A stretch of DNA of 8,794 bases, taken from assembly GCA_021810735.1 (NCBI GenBank), contig JAJZIF010000130.1:1-8794 (forward strand), read 5' to 3'. This document shows positions 1-6,599 of the stretch, one piece after another; within the stretch, counting starts at the first letter, position 1; each line of letters opens with the position of its first letter. The position numbers and the translations under genes were made by a program. Below the pieces are notes generated by a model. It was not told the origin of the DNA, did no database searches, and was given only the letters and a program-made list of their open reading frames with translations. This DNA comes from Acidobacteriota bacterium (GTDB taxonomy: Bacteria > Acidobacteriota > Terriglobia > Terriglobales > Acidobacteriaceae).

Positions 1-80
1 CAACTGAGCCGATAGATTGATCCGGACCTAACCTGCGTTCCCTGAACCGGACTCAAGGGCTTCAGAGGAGCAGGGCGGTT
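1..80. other. Non-coding tail downstream of the heptose operon
   Basis: This stretch lies 3' of the MFS transporter stop codon and runs to the window edge. I see no gene. The only symmetry is a pair of short arms, TCCGG at 21-25 and CCGGA at 47-51, separated by 21 bases and with no T-run after them in the direction of operon transcription. That is too weak to call a terminator, so where the operon ends is not resolved here. Confidence 0.4.
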
Positions 81-1319
81 TCATTCATAGGAGGCTTTAC
101 CGAGGAAGGAGACGGCCAGGACATAGAGGAAGCAGAGGGCGGGGACCAGCATGGCGAGTTGGATGCCGAGGTGGTCTGCGGCAAAGCCAACCAGCGGAGG
201 AATGACAGCTCCGCCCATGGATGCGGTGACCAGCAAGCCGGAGATGGTGCCTTGCGATTCGCGAAAGGAATGGATGGCGCCGCTGAATAAAAGAGTGATC
301 AGAATGGAAGTAAAAAATCCGCAGGCGGCAAAGGCGAAGGCGGCGACGTGGACCGATGCGAAGGCGGCCAGCACAAGCGAGGCCAGCGCCCCGAAAGTGT
401 AGAGCCGCAGCATGGGGCGTGCGCCGAGCTTTTGTATTCCTGGAGCGCTGGTCAGGCGCCCTATCGCCTGCAAGCCCCAGAACAGTGAGACAGTCAGGAC
501 GGGAAGCGCGGGCAGGTAGCTCAGCCACGCGTCCTGATTGGGGCTGGCGATTCTCACCTCTCCCAGCCCATGCACCTGCTGAAAGAATTTCACGATCCAG
601 GAAGCGGTCCCCACCTCAGCTCCCACATAGAAAAAGACGGCCAGGAAGTACGTGATGGCGATGGGATGGGCGAGAACTTTTCCGACCTCGCGCAGGCGAA
701 GTTTGTCGCGGGCGAGGATCTCTCCTTCAGGAAAATGGGAGAGAGCAAGGAAAATCAGCAGCGCGGCGCAGAGGAGCGCGTAGTACACATAGAGCCGCTG
801 CCAGGGCTGACCATGCGATTGCAAAGCGGAAAGACAGATGGGGCCGAGGAAGGCCCCGATGCCGCAAAAGCCAATCGTCAGTGTGAGATTGCGATGATAA
901 TTCTCGCGCCGATCCAGGCGCTCGACCAGCGGATTGCCGGCGGTTTCGAGCAATGCCACACCGGCGCCGATTACAAAGGCCAGAACGGTGATGGCCACGA
1001 AATTCGCCGCCCAGGGAATGGCGCCGCAGCCAATCGCCATCAACAACACTCCGGCCAGCACGACGGGTTTCGAGCCGAATCGGTCGGCTGCCAGACCGGC
1101 CGGGATCGAGCACACGCCAAACGGGATGTAGAGGGCGAAAGCCAGCAAGCCGCCGGCGAACAAGCTGAGGTGGTACTGGCGAATCACGATGGGAATCACC
1201 ACTCCCACCACGTTGAGCACAATCCCAAACGTAAAGTAGGAAGCGAACAATACCCATAACAGCCGATTGGGCTGCTGGACCTCGACCGTTGTTCCGACTG
1301 CAACTTTTTCCATCGCCAT
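81..1319 (-). CDS. MFS sugar transporter, FucP-like (fucose/galactose/glucose:H+ symporter family)
   Basis: This 412-residue inner-membrane permease has about twelve hydrophobic segments, the usual size for the major facilitator superfamily. Residues 75-86 carry the loop 2-3 signature of the superfamily (GLAADRFGSKPV). Residues 120-130 (GVALLETAGNP) match the LETAANP-type signature of the FucP family, and YVGAEVG at 231-237 resembles that family's second-half motif. Such proteins usually import hexoses or deoxyhexoses with protons; the substrate here cannot be read from sequence. I chose ATG 1319 because a GAGG at 1327-1330 sits seven bases upstream; a second in-frame ATG at 1313 is possible. 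It is the last gene of the heptose operon, 110 bases after gmhA, so it is probably co-transcribed. A sugar importer is an odd partner for ADP-heptose synthesis, which starts from a cytosolic pentose-phosphate intermediate. Confidence 0.88.
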   Translation of the reverse strand: MAMEKVAVGTTVEVQQPNRLLWVLFASYFTFGIVLNVVGVVIPIVIRQYHLSLFAGGLLAFALYIPFGVCSIPAGLAADRFGSKPVVLAGVLLMAIGCGAIPWAANFVAITVLAFVIGAGVALLETAGNPLVERLDRRENYHRNLTLTIGFCGIGAFLGPICLSALQSHGQPWQRLYVYYALLCAALLIFLALSHFPEGEILARDKLRLREVGKVLAHPIAITYFLAVFFYVGAEVGTASWIVKFFQQVHGLGEVRIASPNQDAWLSYLPALPVLTVSLFWGLQAIGRLTSAPGIQKLGARPMLRLYTFGALASLVLAAFASVHVAAFAFAACGFFTSILITLLFSGAIHSFRESQGTISGLLVTASMGGAVIPPLVGFAADHLGIQLAMLVPALCFLYVLAVSFLGKASYE

Positions 1320-1367
1320 CCAGCAACCTCGTTCGAGCCTTTTGTCTTCCGCTGATGGAGCGCGCCA

Positions 1368-1381
1368 CTCGCCGCGGCGAG
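1368..1381. other. 14-base perfect palindrome between gmhA and the transporter
   Basis: CTCGCCGCGGCGAG is a perfect palindrome in the 110-base gap between gmhA and the MFS gene. In RNA it could fold as a five-pair G+C-rich hairpin with a CGCG loop. No run of T follows on the minus strand, so it is not a standard intrinsic terminator. It might be an RNA-processing or stabilising hairpin, a protein site or chance in G+C-rich DNA. Confidence 0.3.
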
Positions 1382-1429
1382 CTATGCTCTGCCTTCCGCT
1401 CCGCCAATCACGGTACCAGGAATTCCGCC

Positions 1430-1996
1430 TTACGCCTGCAATTTTTCTTCCACTATTTCGCAGATGGTATGGAATAGGAACTGATGGCCTTCCTGAATCC
1501 GCGCCGTGATCGTGCCGGTCACCAGCAGTTCGATATCGGCCAGGCCGGTGCAGCTGCCGCCATCTTTGCCGAGGAATGCGATACTTTTGACCTGCAACTC
1601 TTTCGCCGCGACCAGCGCCCGGCGTACATTCTCGCTCCTGCCGCTGCTGGTGAAGGCGATCAGCACATCGCCCGGCTTGCCGAAGGCCTGGACCTGCCGC
1701 GCAAAAATATCGTTGAACTCATAATCGTTGCCGATGGCAGTCAGGTCGCCGCCATGGGCAGCGAGCGAAATGGCCGGATAGGGACGGCGATCCTGGTTGA
1801 AGCGGCACACAAATTCCGTGGTCAGATGCGAGGCATCCGCCGCGCTGCCGCCGTTGCCGCAGGCCAGCAGTTTTTCTCCGGAGAGCAACGCCCCAGCGAT
1901 CGCATCGGCGGCCGCAATCATTTCCGATTCCAGACCAGCCAGTCGATCCAGCGTCGCCTTGGCCTCGCGCAGGTTTTCGCTCACTACCCGATTCAT
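1430..1996 (-). CDS. gmhA: D-sedoheptulose-7-phosphate isomerase
   Basis: This 188-residue cytosolic SIS-domain enzyme converts sedoheptulose 7-phosphate to D-glycero-D-manno-heptose 7-phosphate, the first step of ADP-heptose synthesis. The family motif GNGGSAADASH is at 47-57 and the phosphate-binding TSSGRS at 116-121. By comparison with the E. coli enzyme, whose zinc ligands are two His, a Glu and a Gln, the equivalents are H57, E61, Q168 (in IQE) and H176. All are present, so the enzyme looks intact and active. Its length is normal for the family. The ATG at 1996 overlaps the hldD stop codon as ATGA, and AAGG at 2004-2007, inside the hldD coding region, sits seven bases upstream. Translation is therefore probably coupled to hldD. 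The gene ends in TAA at 1430-1432. Confidence 0.95.
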   Translation of the reverse strand: MNRVVSENLREAKATLDRLAGLESEMIAAADAIAGALLSGEKLLACGNGGSAADASHLTTEFVCRFNQDRRPYPAISLAAHGGDLTAIGNDYEFNDIFARQVQAFGKPGDVLIAFTSSGRSENVRRALVAAKELQVKSIAFLGKDGGSCTGLADIELLVTGTITARIQEGHQFLFHTICEIVEEKLQA

Positions 1997-3012
1997 GCGG
2001 ATGCCTTCCCTTCCCGGCCACGTCCCTGTTGCAATACGCCAGCATCGTCCCGCTTAGAAAGATAGGTCGTCACATAGTCGAGGACGGCATCTTCCAGAGA
2101 AGTGAACGGCTGGGTATATCCAGCCTTGCGCAGTTTCTCCATCGACGCCTGGGTAAAGTACTGATACTTGCCCTGCAGCACCTCCGGCATGGGAACGAAT
2201 TCAATCTGCGGCGGCAGCTTCATCGCGGTAAAGACCGCCGTCACTAAAGCCTTCCAGGTACGCGCCTGTCCGGTGCCGCAGTTGAACAGCCCGCCATGCT
2301 GGCGATGTTCCAGAAAGTGCAGCGTGACGGCGACGGCATCTTTCACGTAGATGAAGTCGCGCATCTGCTCGCCGTCGGCATAGTCGGGCCGGTGAGACTT
2401 GAATAACTGCACCTTGCCCGTCTTCTTGATCTGGTCGTAGGACTTCGAGACCATCGAACGCATGTCGCCCTTATAGTCCTCATACGGACCGAAGACATTG
2501 AAATATTTCAAGCCCACGATGCGGTCGAACAGTTTGTGCTTCCTTGCCCACAGGTCCACCATGTGCTTGGAATATCCATACATGTTCAGCGGCCGCAGAA
2601 TGGGCAGCTCGGCAACATCGTCGTTGTAACCCTGGCTGCCGTCGCCATAGGTGGCGGCACTGGATGCGTAAATGAATCGTGCGTGGTTCTGCAAGCTCCA
2701 CTGGCACAAGGTCCGCGTATAACGGTAATTATTCCGCAGCAGATAATCCGCATCCCGCTCTGTGGTTGCGCTGCAGGCGCCCAGATGAACGATCGCGTCT
2801 ACATCGTCCAGCTTTCCCTTCTCCACGCTCGTTAGAAATTCCTCCGGTCCCAGGATGTCCTCATAAGCCAGGCCCAGCAGGTTGCGCCACTTGTCGTCGC
2901 GGCCCAGGCTGTCGACCAGAAGAAGGTCGTCATATCCGCGCGCATTCAATTCCGCCACCACATTGCGTCCGATAAATCCATCGGCGCCGGTGACCACCAT
3001 CCGTTTACTCAC
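1993..3012 (-). CDS. hldD: ADP-L-glycero-D-manno-heptose 6-epimerase
   Basis: This 339-residue extended short-chain dehydrogenase/reductase performs the last pathway step, inverting C6 of ADP-D-glycero-heptose. The nucleotide-binding TGADGFIG is at 8-15. HLGACSATTE at 77-86 is the HldD-type signature, ASSAATYG at 116-123 holds the catalytic Ser/Thr region, and Y145-x3-K149 is the catalytic pair. I chose the GTG at 3012. The protein then begins four residues before the first beta strand, as expected, and a strong GGAAGGGG lies just upstream (about 3019-3026). Reading further upstream in this frame gives residues that belong to the other frame of the adenylyltransferase gene. The GTG overlaps the adenylyltransferase stop as GTGAGTAA, and the gene's own TGA overlaps the gmhA start. 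The last 15-20 residues are polar and extend beyond the usual fold. Confidence 0.95.
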   Translation of the reverse strand: MSKRMVVTGADGFIGRNVVAELNARGYDDLLLVDSLGRDDKWRNLLGLAYEDILGPEEFLTSVEKGKLDDVDAIVHLGACSATTERDADYLLRNNYRYTRTLCQWSLQNHARFIYASSAATYGDGSQGYNDDVAELPILRPLNMYGYSKHMVDLWARKHKLFDRIVGLKYFNVFGPYEDYKGDMRSMVSKSYDQIKKTGKVQLFKSHRPDYADGEQMRDFIYVKDAVAVTLHFLEHRQHGGLFNCGTGQARTWKALVTAVFTAMKLPPQIEFVPMPEVLQGKYQYFTQASMEKLRKAGYTQPFTSLEDAVLDYVTTYLSKRDDAGVLQQGRGREGKASA

Positions 3013-3511
3013 GAGCAGCCCCTTCCTTGCCGTACACTTCAAGAATCCGCTGAATGGTGCTGGTCGTCGATCGGCCTTCCACCATGTCCGCCAAAACCAC
3101 CGTGCCGCCATTGGCTTCGACCACTTCGCGGCCGCTGACATAGTGGGCCCAGTCGCGGCCCTTCACCAGCACCTGCGGCAGAATCTTCGCAATGATGTCC
3201 TTGGGTTCGTCATCGCCAAACAGCACCACAAAATCCACCGCCCGCAACGATCCCAGCACAAAGGCGCGATCCTGCTCCGAGTTGATGGGCCGGTCCGGGC
3301 CTTTATTCGCGCGCACCGACGCATCCGTATTCACTCCCACCACCAGCGCGTCTCCCTGGTTGCGGGCAAACGTGAGATACGTGACATGGCCGCGGTGCAG
3401 GATGTCGAAACATCCATTCGTGAAAACCAGTTTCTTGCCTTGCGCCACCAGCTTGTCGCGCTCCGCGCGCGCTTCTTCCACCGTCACAATCTTCGGGTTA
3501 TCAACCTGCAT
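3005..3511 (-). CDS. rfaE2: Stand-alone D-glycero-beta-D-manno-heptose 1-phosphate adenylyltransferase
   Basis: This 168-residue cytidylyltransferase-fold protein corresponds to the C-terminal half of the bifunctional enzyme HldE. It joins AMP from ATP to heptose 1-phosphate, giving ADP-D-glycero-heptose and pyrophosphate. FTNGCFDILHRGH at 30-42 contains the nucleotidyltransferase HxGH motif (H39, H42). EGRSTTSTI at 145-153 is the conserved C-terminal nucleotide-binding segment. I chose ATG 3511 because a near-perfect AGGAGG (3516-3521) precedes it by four bases. An upstream in-frame ATG at 3661 would add 50 low-complexity residues that overlap the preceding gene and match no known domain. 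In many proteobacteria this domain is fused to the kinase. Here it is free-standing, 44 bases after the kinase-phosphatase gene. Its TAA overlaps the hldD start. Confidence 0.93.
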   Translation of the reverse strand: MQVDNPKIVTVEEARAERDKLVAQGKKLVFTNGCFDILHRGHVTYLTFARNQGDALVVGVNTDASVRANKGPDRPINSEQDRAFVLGSLRAVDFVVLFGDDEPKDIIAKILPQVLVKGRDWAHYVSGREVVEANGGTVVLADMVEGRSTTSTIQRILEVYGKEGAARE

Positions 3512-3515
3512 CCAT

Positions 3516-3521
3516 CCTCCT
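3516..3521 (-). promoter_or_regulatory. Strong ribosome binding site that sets the rfaE2 start
   Basis: The minus strand reads AGGAGG four bases before ATG 3511. This is the best Shine-Dalgarno match in the operon, and it argues against the much longer upstream reading of rfaE2. Confidence 0.8.
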
Positions 3522-3525
3522 TTTT

Positions 3526-3540
3526 CAGGAAACTTCCCTG
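3526..3540 (-). other. Small intercistronic hairpin before rfaE2
   Basis: On the minus strand CAGGGAAGTTTCCTG can form a six-pair stem, including one G-U pair, with a three-base AGT loop. It lies between the kinase-phosphatase stop codon and the rfaE2 ribosome binding site. An A-run rather than a T-run follows, so it is not an intrinsic terminator. It could affect message stability or ribosome access, or it could be chance. Confidence 0.35.
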
Positions 3541-3555
3541 CGTTAGAAAATCCAA

Positions 3556-5463
3556 CTATGCCAGTCGCATCGCCTCCAGCAACGCCGGCAGCTGGCTGAA
3601 ATCCGGTACGATCAGCTTCGCTCCCGCCCGCACCAGCCGTGCCCGCTTGGCCATGTTCCATCCAAACCTCCGCACCTCATCGCTTGCGATGCCAATGGAG
3701 AATCCTCCGCACTTCCTCGTCTCTCTCATCTCCACCGGACCGTCGCCAAAGGTCGCAAACTGGTGGCCAGCCAAGCCGTGCTCCTGGATGATCCGATCCA
3801 GCACTACCTTCTTCGCTTCCACATTGATGTCGCCGACGGCGCCGAAAATCCTGCCTTCAAACAGGTCGGCATACCCCATCGCAGTGGCCTCGGCAATGAC
3901 ATCGGCAACATCGGTACCGCTCGCCAAATACAGTTTGATTCCCCGCCGATGAAGTTCCTGCAACAGCAACATGGCGTTCTTCATCTGGAAATCCGCCGGG
4001 TCCAGTTCCCCCGACTCGAGCTTCTCCATGCGCCTGCCGATCATCTTAAGAAGGTCTCGATTGAAGATGTGTTTATAACCATGCTCGTCCAAAATCTGGC
4101 TGCGCTCGACAAAACCGGATTGCCTCACCAGCTCGGCTAATCCCTTCATCTGTACCAGTGTCTGAATCCCGGTAGTGCGGTCAATGAAGCTGCGAACTTC
4201 CTTTGTGACCCTGGAGAACAGTGCTGTATCGGCGGTCTCATAGCGAGGGCCCAGCACGGCCTGCACCATCATGGGCTCCATGATCTTCTCCCATCCTTCG
4301 CGCAGCGTAGAGAGCGTCCCATCATGGTCAAAAATGCAATGCTCAATCTGAAGATCGGTGGGCAGGTCGCCGATGACCTCGATCTCCGTTCCCGCGATAT
4401 ATCGCGCCAGACGAGGCGACTCCGCCAACTCCGGCTCATAGATGTAATCCGGCTCCGGACCCACGGCAAAAATCTCCGCCGGTGTAGCCGTGCCGGTTGT
4501 CTGCAACTTGCGCACGGTGATCGAAGCCGCGATGTTGGCCAGTCGGGCTGCAGTCGAAGCATCCTGTCCGCTGCCCAGTACGGCAGCGATCACGGCAACA
4601 ACCGTATCGCCCGCGCCGACCGGGTCCGTCTTCTCGATGATCTGAATTCCGGGAATCTCATCGACCCGTTCGCCGTCGGCCACCAGAATGCCGTGCTCGC
4701 CGCGTGTCAAAAAGGCAGCTTTGCCTGTCTTGTGGGCAATGCGTCTAGCAAACTCCTTCGCCTTCTCTGTGGAGACAGAATCCTCAATAGGCTCGGAGAG
4801 GAACCGGGCCGCCTCCTGGCTATTCAACTTCAGCACCGCTCCGCGATACAGATCTGGGCGATGTCGCGCATCCACCACAAAATGCGTGTCCGAGTGCTTC
4901 GCAATCACCTGATTGATCCGCTCGATCACCGTAAGGCTGCTCACGCCGCGGGGAATCTGCTGATTTAAAACTACAACCTCATTTTCCGCTGCAGCCTGCG
5001 TCAGAGCCAAGATCAGCCCATCAATAGTCTTCTCCGTCAGGACATTGAAGGCGCCGAAATCGATCCGGCTTTCTTCTTCATCTTCACGGCATGGTTTGGC
5101 ATAGACCATGGTCTGCCAATGCTCATCGATCACCATCTTGCCGCGAATCTCGGCACCGCGCTCCTCAAGCAGGCGCAGCATTTCCAACCCAAAAAGGTCT
5201 CTCCCCACCACGCCGATGGCCTGCACCCTCCCTACCCCCAGGTCGATGAGGTTGGCCACGACATTCCCCGCGCCGCCCAGTGAGTAGCGCTGGCTCCGGA
5301 CTCGCCTCACCGGCAATCCCGTTTCCACCGAATATTCCGCCTCACCTGTATCCAGCTGCCAGTAGCTGTCCAGGCAAAAATCCCCCAACACCGCCGCCCG
5401 CAGACTCCGCAACGGAGCCAGCGCACCCTCCAGCCATGATTGTTCCTGAGAAACAGATACCAT
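3556..5463 (-). CDS. Fused PfkB sugar kinase and HAD phosphatase, probable heptose-7-phosphate kinase/heptose-bisphosphate phosphatase
   Basis: This 635-residue cytosolic protein has two enzyme domains. Residues 1 to about 330 are a ribokinase/PfkB kinase: YSLGGAGNV at 60-68 is the first family signature, LTRGEHG at 252-258 a conserved strand, and DPVGAGDTV at 280-288 the anion-hole motif with catalytic base D286. After a linker, residues 371-635 are a HAD phosphatase. Its motif I is FDHDGT (nucleophile D379, acid/base D381), motif II is S515-G516-T517, motif III is K551 or K552, and motif IV is GDGPVE at 573-578. About 130 residues between motifs I and II indicate a helical C1-type cap. From the neighbours I infer that the kinase makes heptose 1,7-bisphosphate and the HAD domain removes the C7 phosphate, replacing GmhB. 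Both active sites look intact. The kinase lacks some canonical HldE motifs, so its substrate is inferred. It is the first gene of the operon; ATG 5463 has only a weak GAAAGTG upstream. Confidence 0.85.
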   Translation of the reverse strand: MVSVSQEQSWLEGALAPLRSLRAAVLGDFCLDSYWQLDTGEAEYSVETGLPVRRVRSQRYSLGGAGNVVANLIDLGVGRVQAIGVVGRDLFGLEMLRLLEERGAEIRGKMVIDEHWQTMVYAKPCREDEEESRIDFGAFNVLTEKTIDGLILALTQAAAENEVVVLNQQIPRGVSSLTVIERINQVIAKHSDTHFVVDARHRPDLYRGAVLKLNSQEAARFLSEPIEDSVSTEKAKEFARRIAHKTGKAAFLTRGEHGILVADGERVDEIPGIQIIEKTDPVGAGDTVVAVIAAVLGSGQDASTAARLANIAASITVRKLQTTGTATPAEIFAVGPEPDYIYEPELAESPRLARYIAGTEIEVIGDLPTDLQIEHCIFDHDGTLSTLREGWEKIMEPMMVQAVLGPRYETADTALFSRVTKEVRSFIDRTTGIQTLVQMKGLAELVRQSGFVERSQILDEHGYKHIFNRDLLKMIGRRMEKLESGELDPADFQMKNAMLLLQELHRRGIKLYLASGTDVADVIAEATAMGYADLFEGRIFGAVGDINVEAKKVVLDRIIQEHGLAGHQFATFGDGPVEMRETRKCGGFSIGIASDEVRRFGWNMAKRARLVRAGAKLIVPDFSQLPALLEAMRLA

Positions 5464-5657
5464 TGCATCACTTTCAATAAAACAAGATTTATAGAATCAA
5501 TGATCGCAGCGACTTCAGCGACCATCGTCTCTACTTCATAACTATAAATATAATCTGGCTGGTAAATTTCACGCGCGAACCCTCAGATGACGGGATCGCG
5601 AGGATTCCGATACGAAACAATGCAAATGCCCCATGGCGCACTACATAACGTGTCGGC
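5464..5657 (-). promoter_or_regulatory. Intergenic region holding the likely promoter of the heptose operon
   Basis: These 194 bases separate the end of the aldolase gene from the start of the first heptose-operon gene. They must carry the operon promoter unless transcription reads through from upstream. Two A+T-rich minus-strand patches could serve as -10 elements: around 5541-5553 (TTATATTTATAG) and around 5485-5492 (TATAAATC). Neither has a clear -35 box at the usual spacing, so I do not name a start site. A seven-base direct repeat (5507-5522) lies between these patches. No clear terminator for the aldolase gene is visible. Confidence 0.4.
5507..5522. repeat. Short direct repeat in the operon leader
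   Basis: CAGCGAC occurs twice on the plus strand (5507-5513 and 5516-5522), separated by TT, about 45-60 bases upstream of the operon's first start codon. Two sites about one helical turn apart can be a protein-binding site, but repeats this short also arise by chance. Confidence 0.3.
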
Positions 5658-6599
5658 TCATCGCATTGCTTTGGAATCTCCAAGAAAGCCGTACGCCTGC
5701 AGGTGCTGTTCTATAATTTGCGCTTCCTTGGCGGAGGCTTGTTGATAGGGACCTGCGAGTAGATCGCTGCAGATATTCATGCGGGACAAAGCAAATTTCA
5801 ATCTACGTATATAGCCCGAGTCGGCTTCTCCGGGCTGAAAAATGGGCAAACCCAGGTCCACCATCTCTGCCTGAATTTTTTCCATCTCTTGGTATGAACC
5901 TTCTAAGAAGGCCTGATATAGAAGCACAGGTAACTCGGGGAATATATTCGCTCCACCTGGAACTCCGCCATGGGCGCCGCACATCAATGCCTCCGATAGC
6001 AGATGCTCGGGGCCAACTAGCACCGAAAATTCCCGTTTGTCCCTTACTAAGTCGAGAACTTCCTTAAGATAGGATATCTCTCCCGAACTATCCTTAATAC
6101 CAAAGACGTTGGGTATGTTTGAAGCCAATTGAACGGTGTGCGGATCAAAGTTTACTTTTGTAAGTGCTGGCTGATTATAGAGGTATACCGGAAGAGCGGA
6201 TTCGCGAGCCCAGCCTTCTATCAGCCGCAAGAGATCCGTTTGACTAACCGAGAAATAGTAGGGCGGCGCGGCTACCACTGCGGAAGCTCCAGAATACGCG
6301 GCATGTTCGGCAAGCCGTAGCGACTCAATATAGGCTGTATCGGTGATACCAACAAGTACCGGAACCCGATTTCCTACTTGCTTGCAAACACGCTCAATCA
6401 GCTCGCGGCGAACTGCATAGCTCAATGCCGGGCCTTCTCCTGTTGTACCCAGAAGAAATAAAGCATGGACGCCGCCGGCAAGTATGTGCTCGATGATGGT
6501 TTCCAGTCCTTTGTGGTCGAGGGCCGTGAGCGATGCCAACGGCGTTATCACCGGGGGAATAATACCCCTCAAGGGGCGAAGTCGGCTGTCGGAATCCAT
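5658..6599 (-). CDS. DapA/NanA-superfamily aldolase or dehydratase, not a true dihydrodipicolinate synthase
   Basis: This 313-residue TIM-barrel protein belongs to the class I aldolases that include dihydrodipicolinate synthase, N-acetylneuraminate lyase and 2-keto-3-deoxy sugar-acid aldolases. GTTGE is at 51-55, the catalytic Tyr is Y141 in YLYNQP, and the Schiff-base Lys is K169 in GIKDSSG. GGVPGGAN at 211-218 is the usual late glycine motif. In E. coli DapA an Arg five residues after the Tyr binds aspartate semialdehyde; the equivalent here is L146. That argues against lysine synthesis and for a 2-oxo-acid substrate such as a 2-keto-3-deoxy sugar acid or 4-hydroxy-2-oxoglutarate; the exact one is not decidable. 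AAGGAG at 6607-6612, seven bases before ATG 6599, supports the start. Its base composition is visibly less G+C-rich than the heptose operon. No gene lies within 190 bases on either side, so it appears to be transcribed alone. Confidence 0.85.
   Translation of the reverse strand: MDSDSRLRPLRGIIPPVITPLASLTALDHKGLETIIEHILAGGVHALFLLGTTGEGPALSYAVRRELIERVCKQVGNRVPVLVGITDTAYIESLRLAEHAAYSGASAVVAAPPYYFSVSQTDLLRLIEGWARESALPVYLYNQPALTKVNFDPHTVQLASNIPNVFGIKDSSGEISYLKEVLDLVRDKREFSVLVGPEHLLSEALMCGAHGGVPGGANIFPELPVLLYQAFLEGSYQEMEKIQAEMVDLGLPIFQPGEADSGYIRRLKFALSRMNICSDLLAGPYQQASAKEAQIIEQHLQAYGFLGDSKAMR

Noticed and set aside
570..1259. Plus-strand open frame of 229 codons opposite the transporter
   Set aside because: It is the antisense shadow of the MFS gene, rich in charged residues and Gln/His as expected from the complement of hydrophobic codons.
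3013..3141. Upstream extension of hldD to ATG 3141
   Set aside because: The 43 added residues are an alternate frame of rfaE2. The GTG at 3012 has a strong ribosome binding site and starts the Rossmann fold correctly.
5590..5606. GGGATC-GCGAG-GATTCC hairpin after the aldolase gene, considered as its terminator
   Set aside because: On the transcribed minus strand the stem contains an A-C mismatch and no T-run follows.
5611..5623. CGAAACAATGC shared with 8107-8117, considered as a common regulatory site
   Set aside because: An 11-base match between two places is expected by chance several times in a window of this size, and the flanks do not agree.
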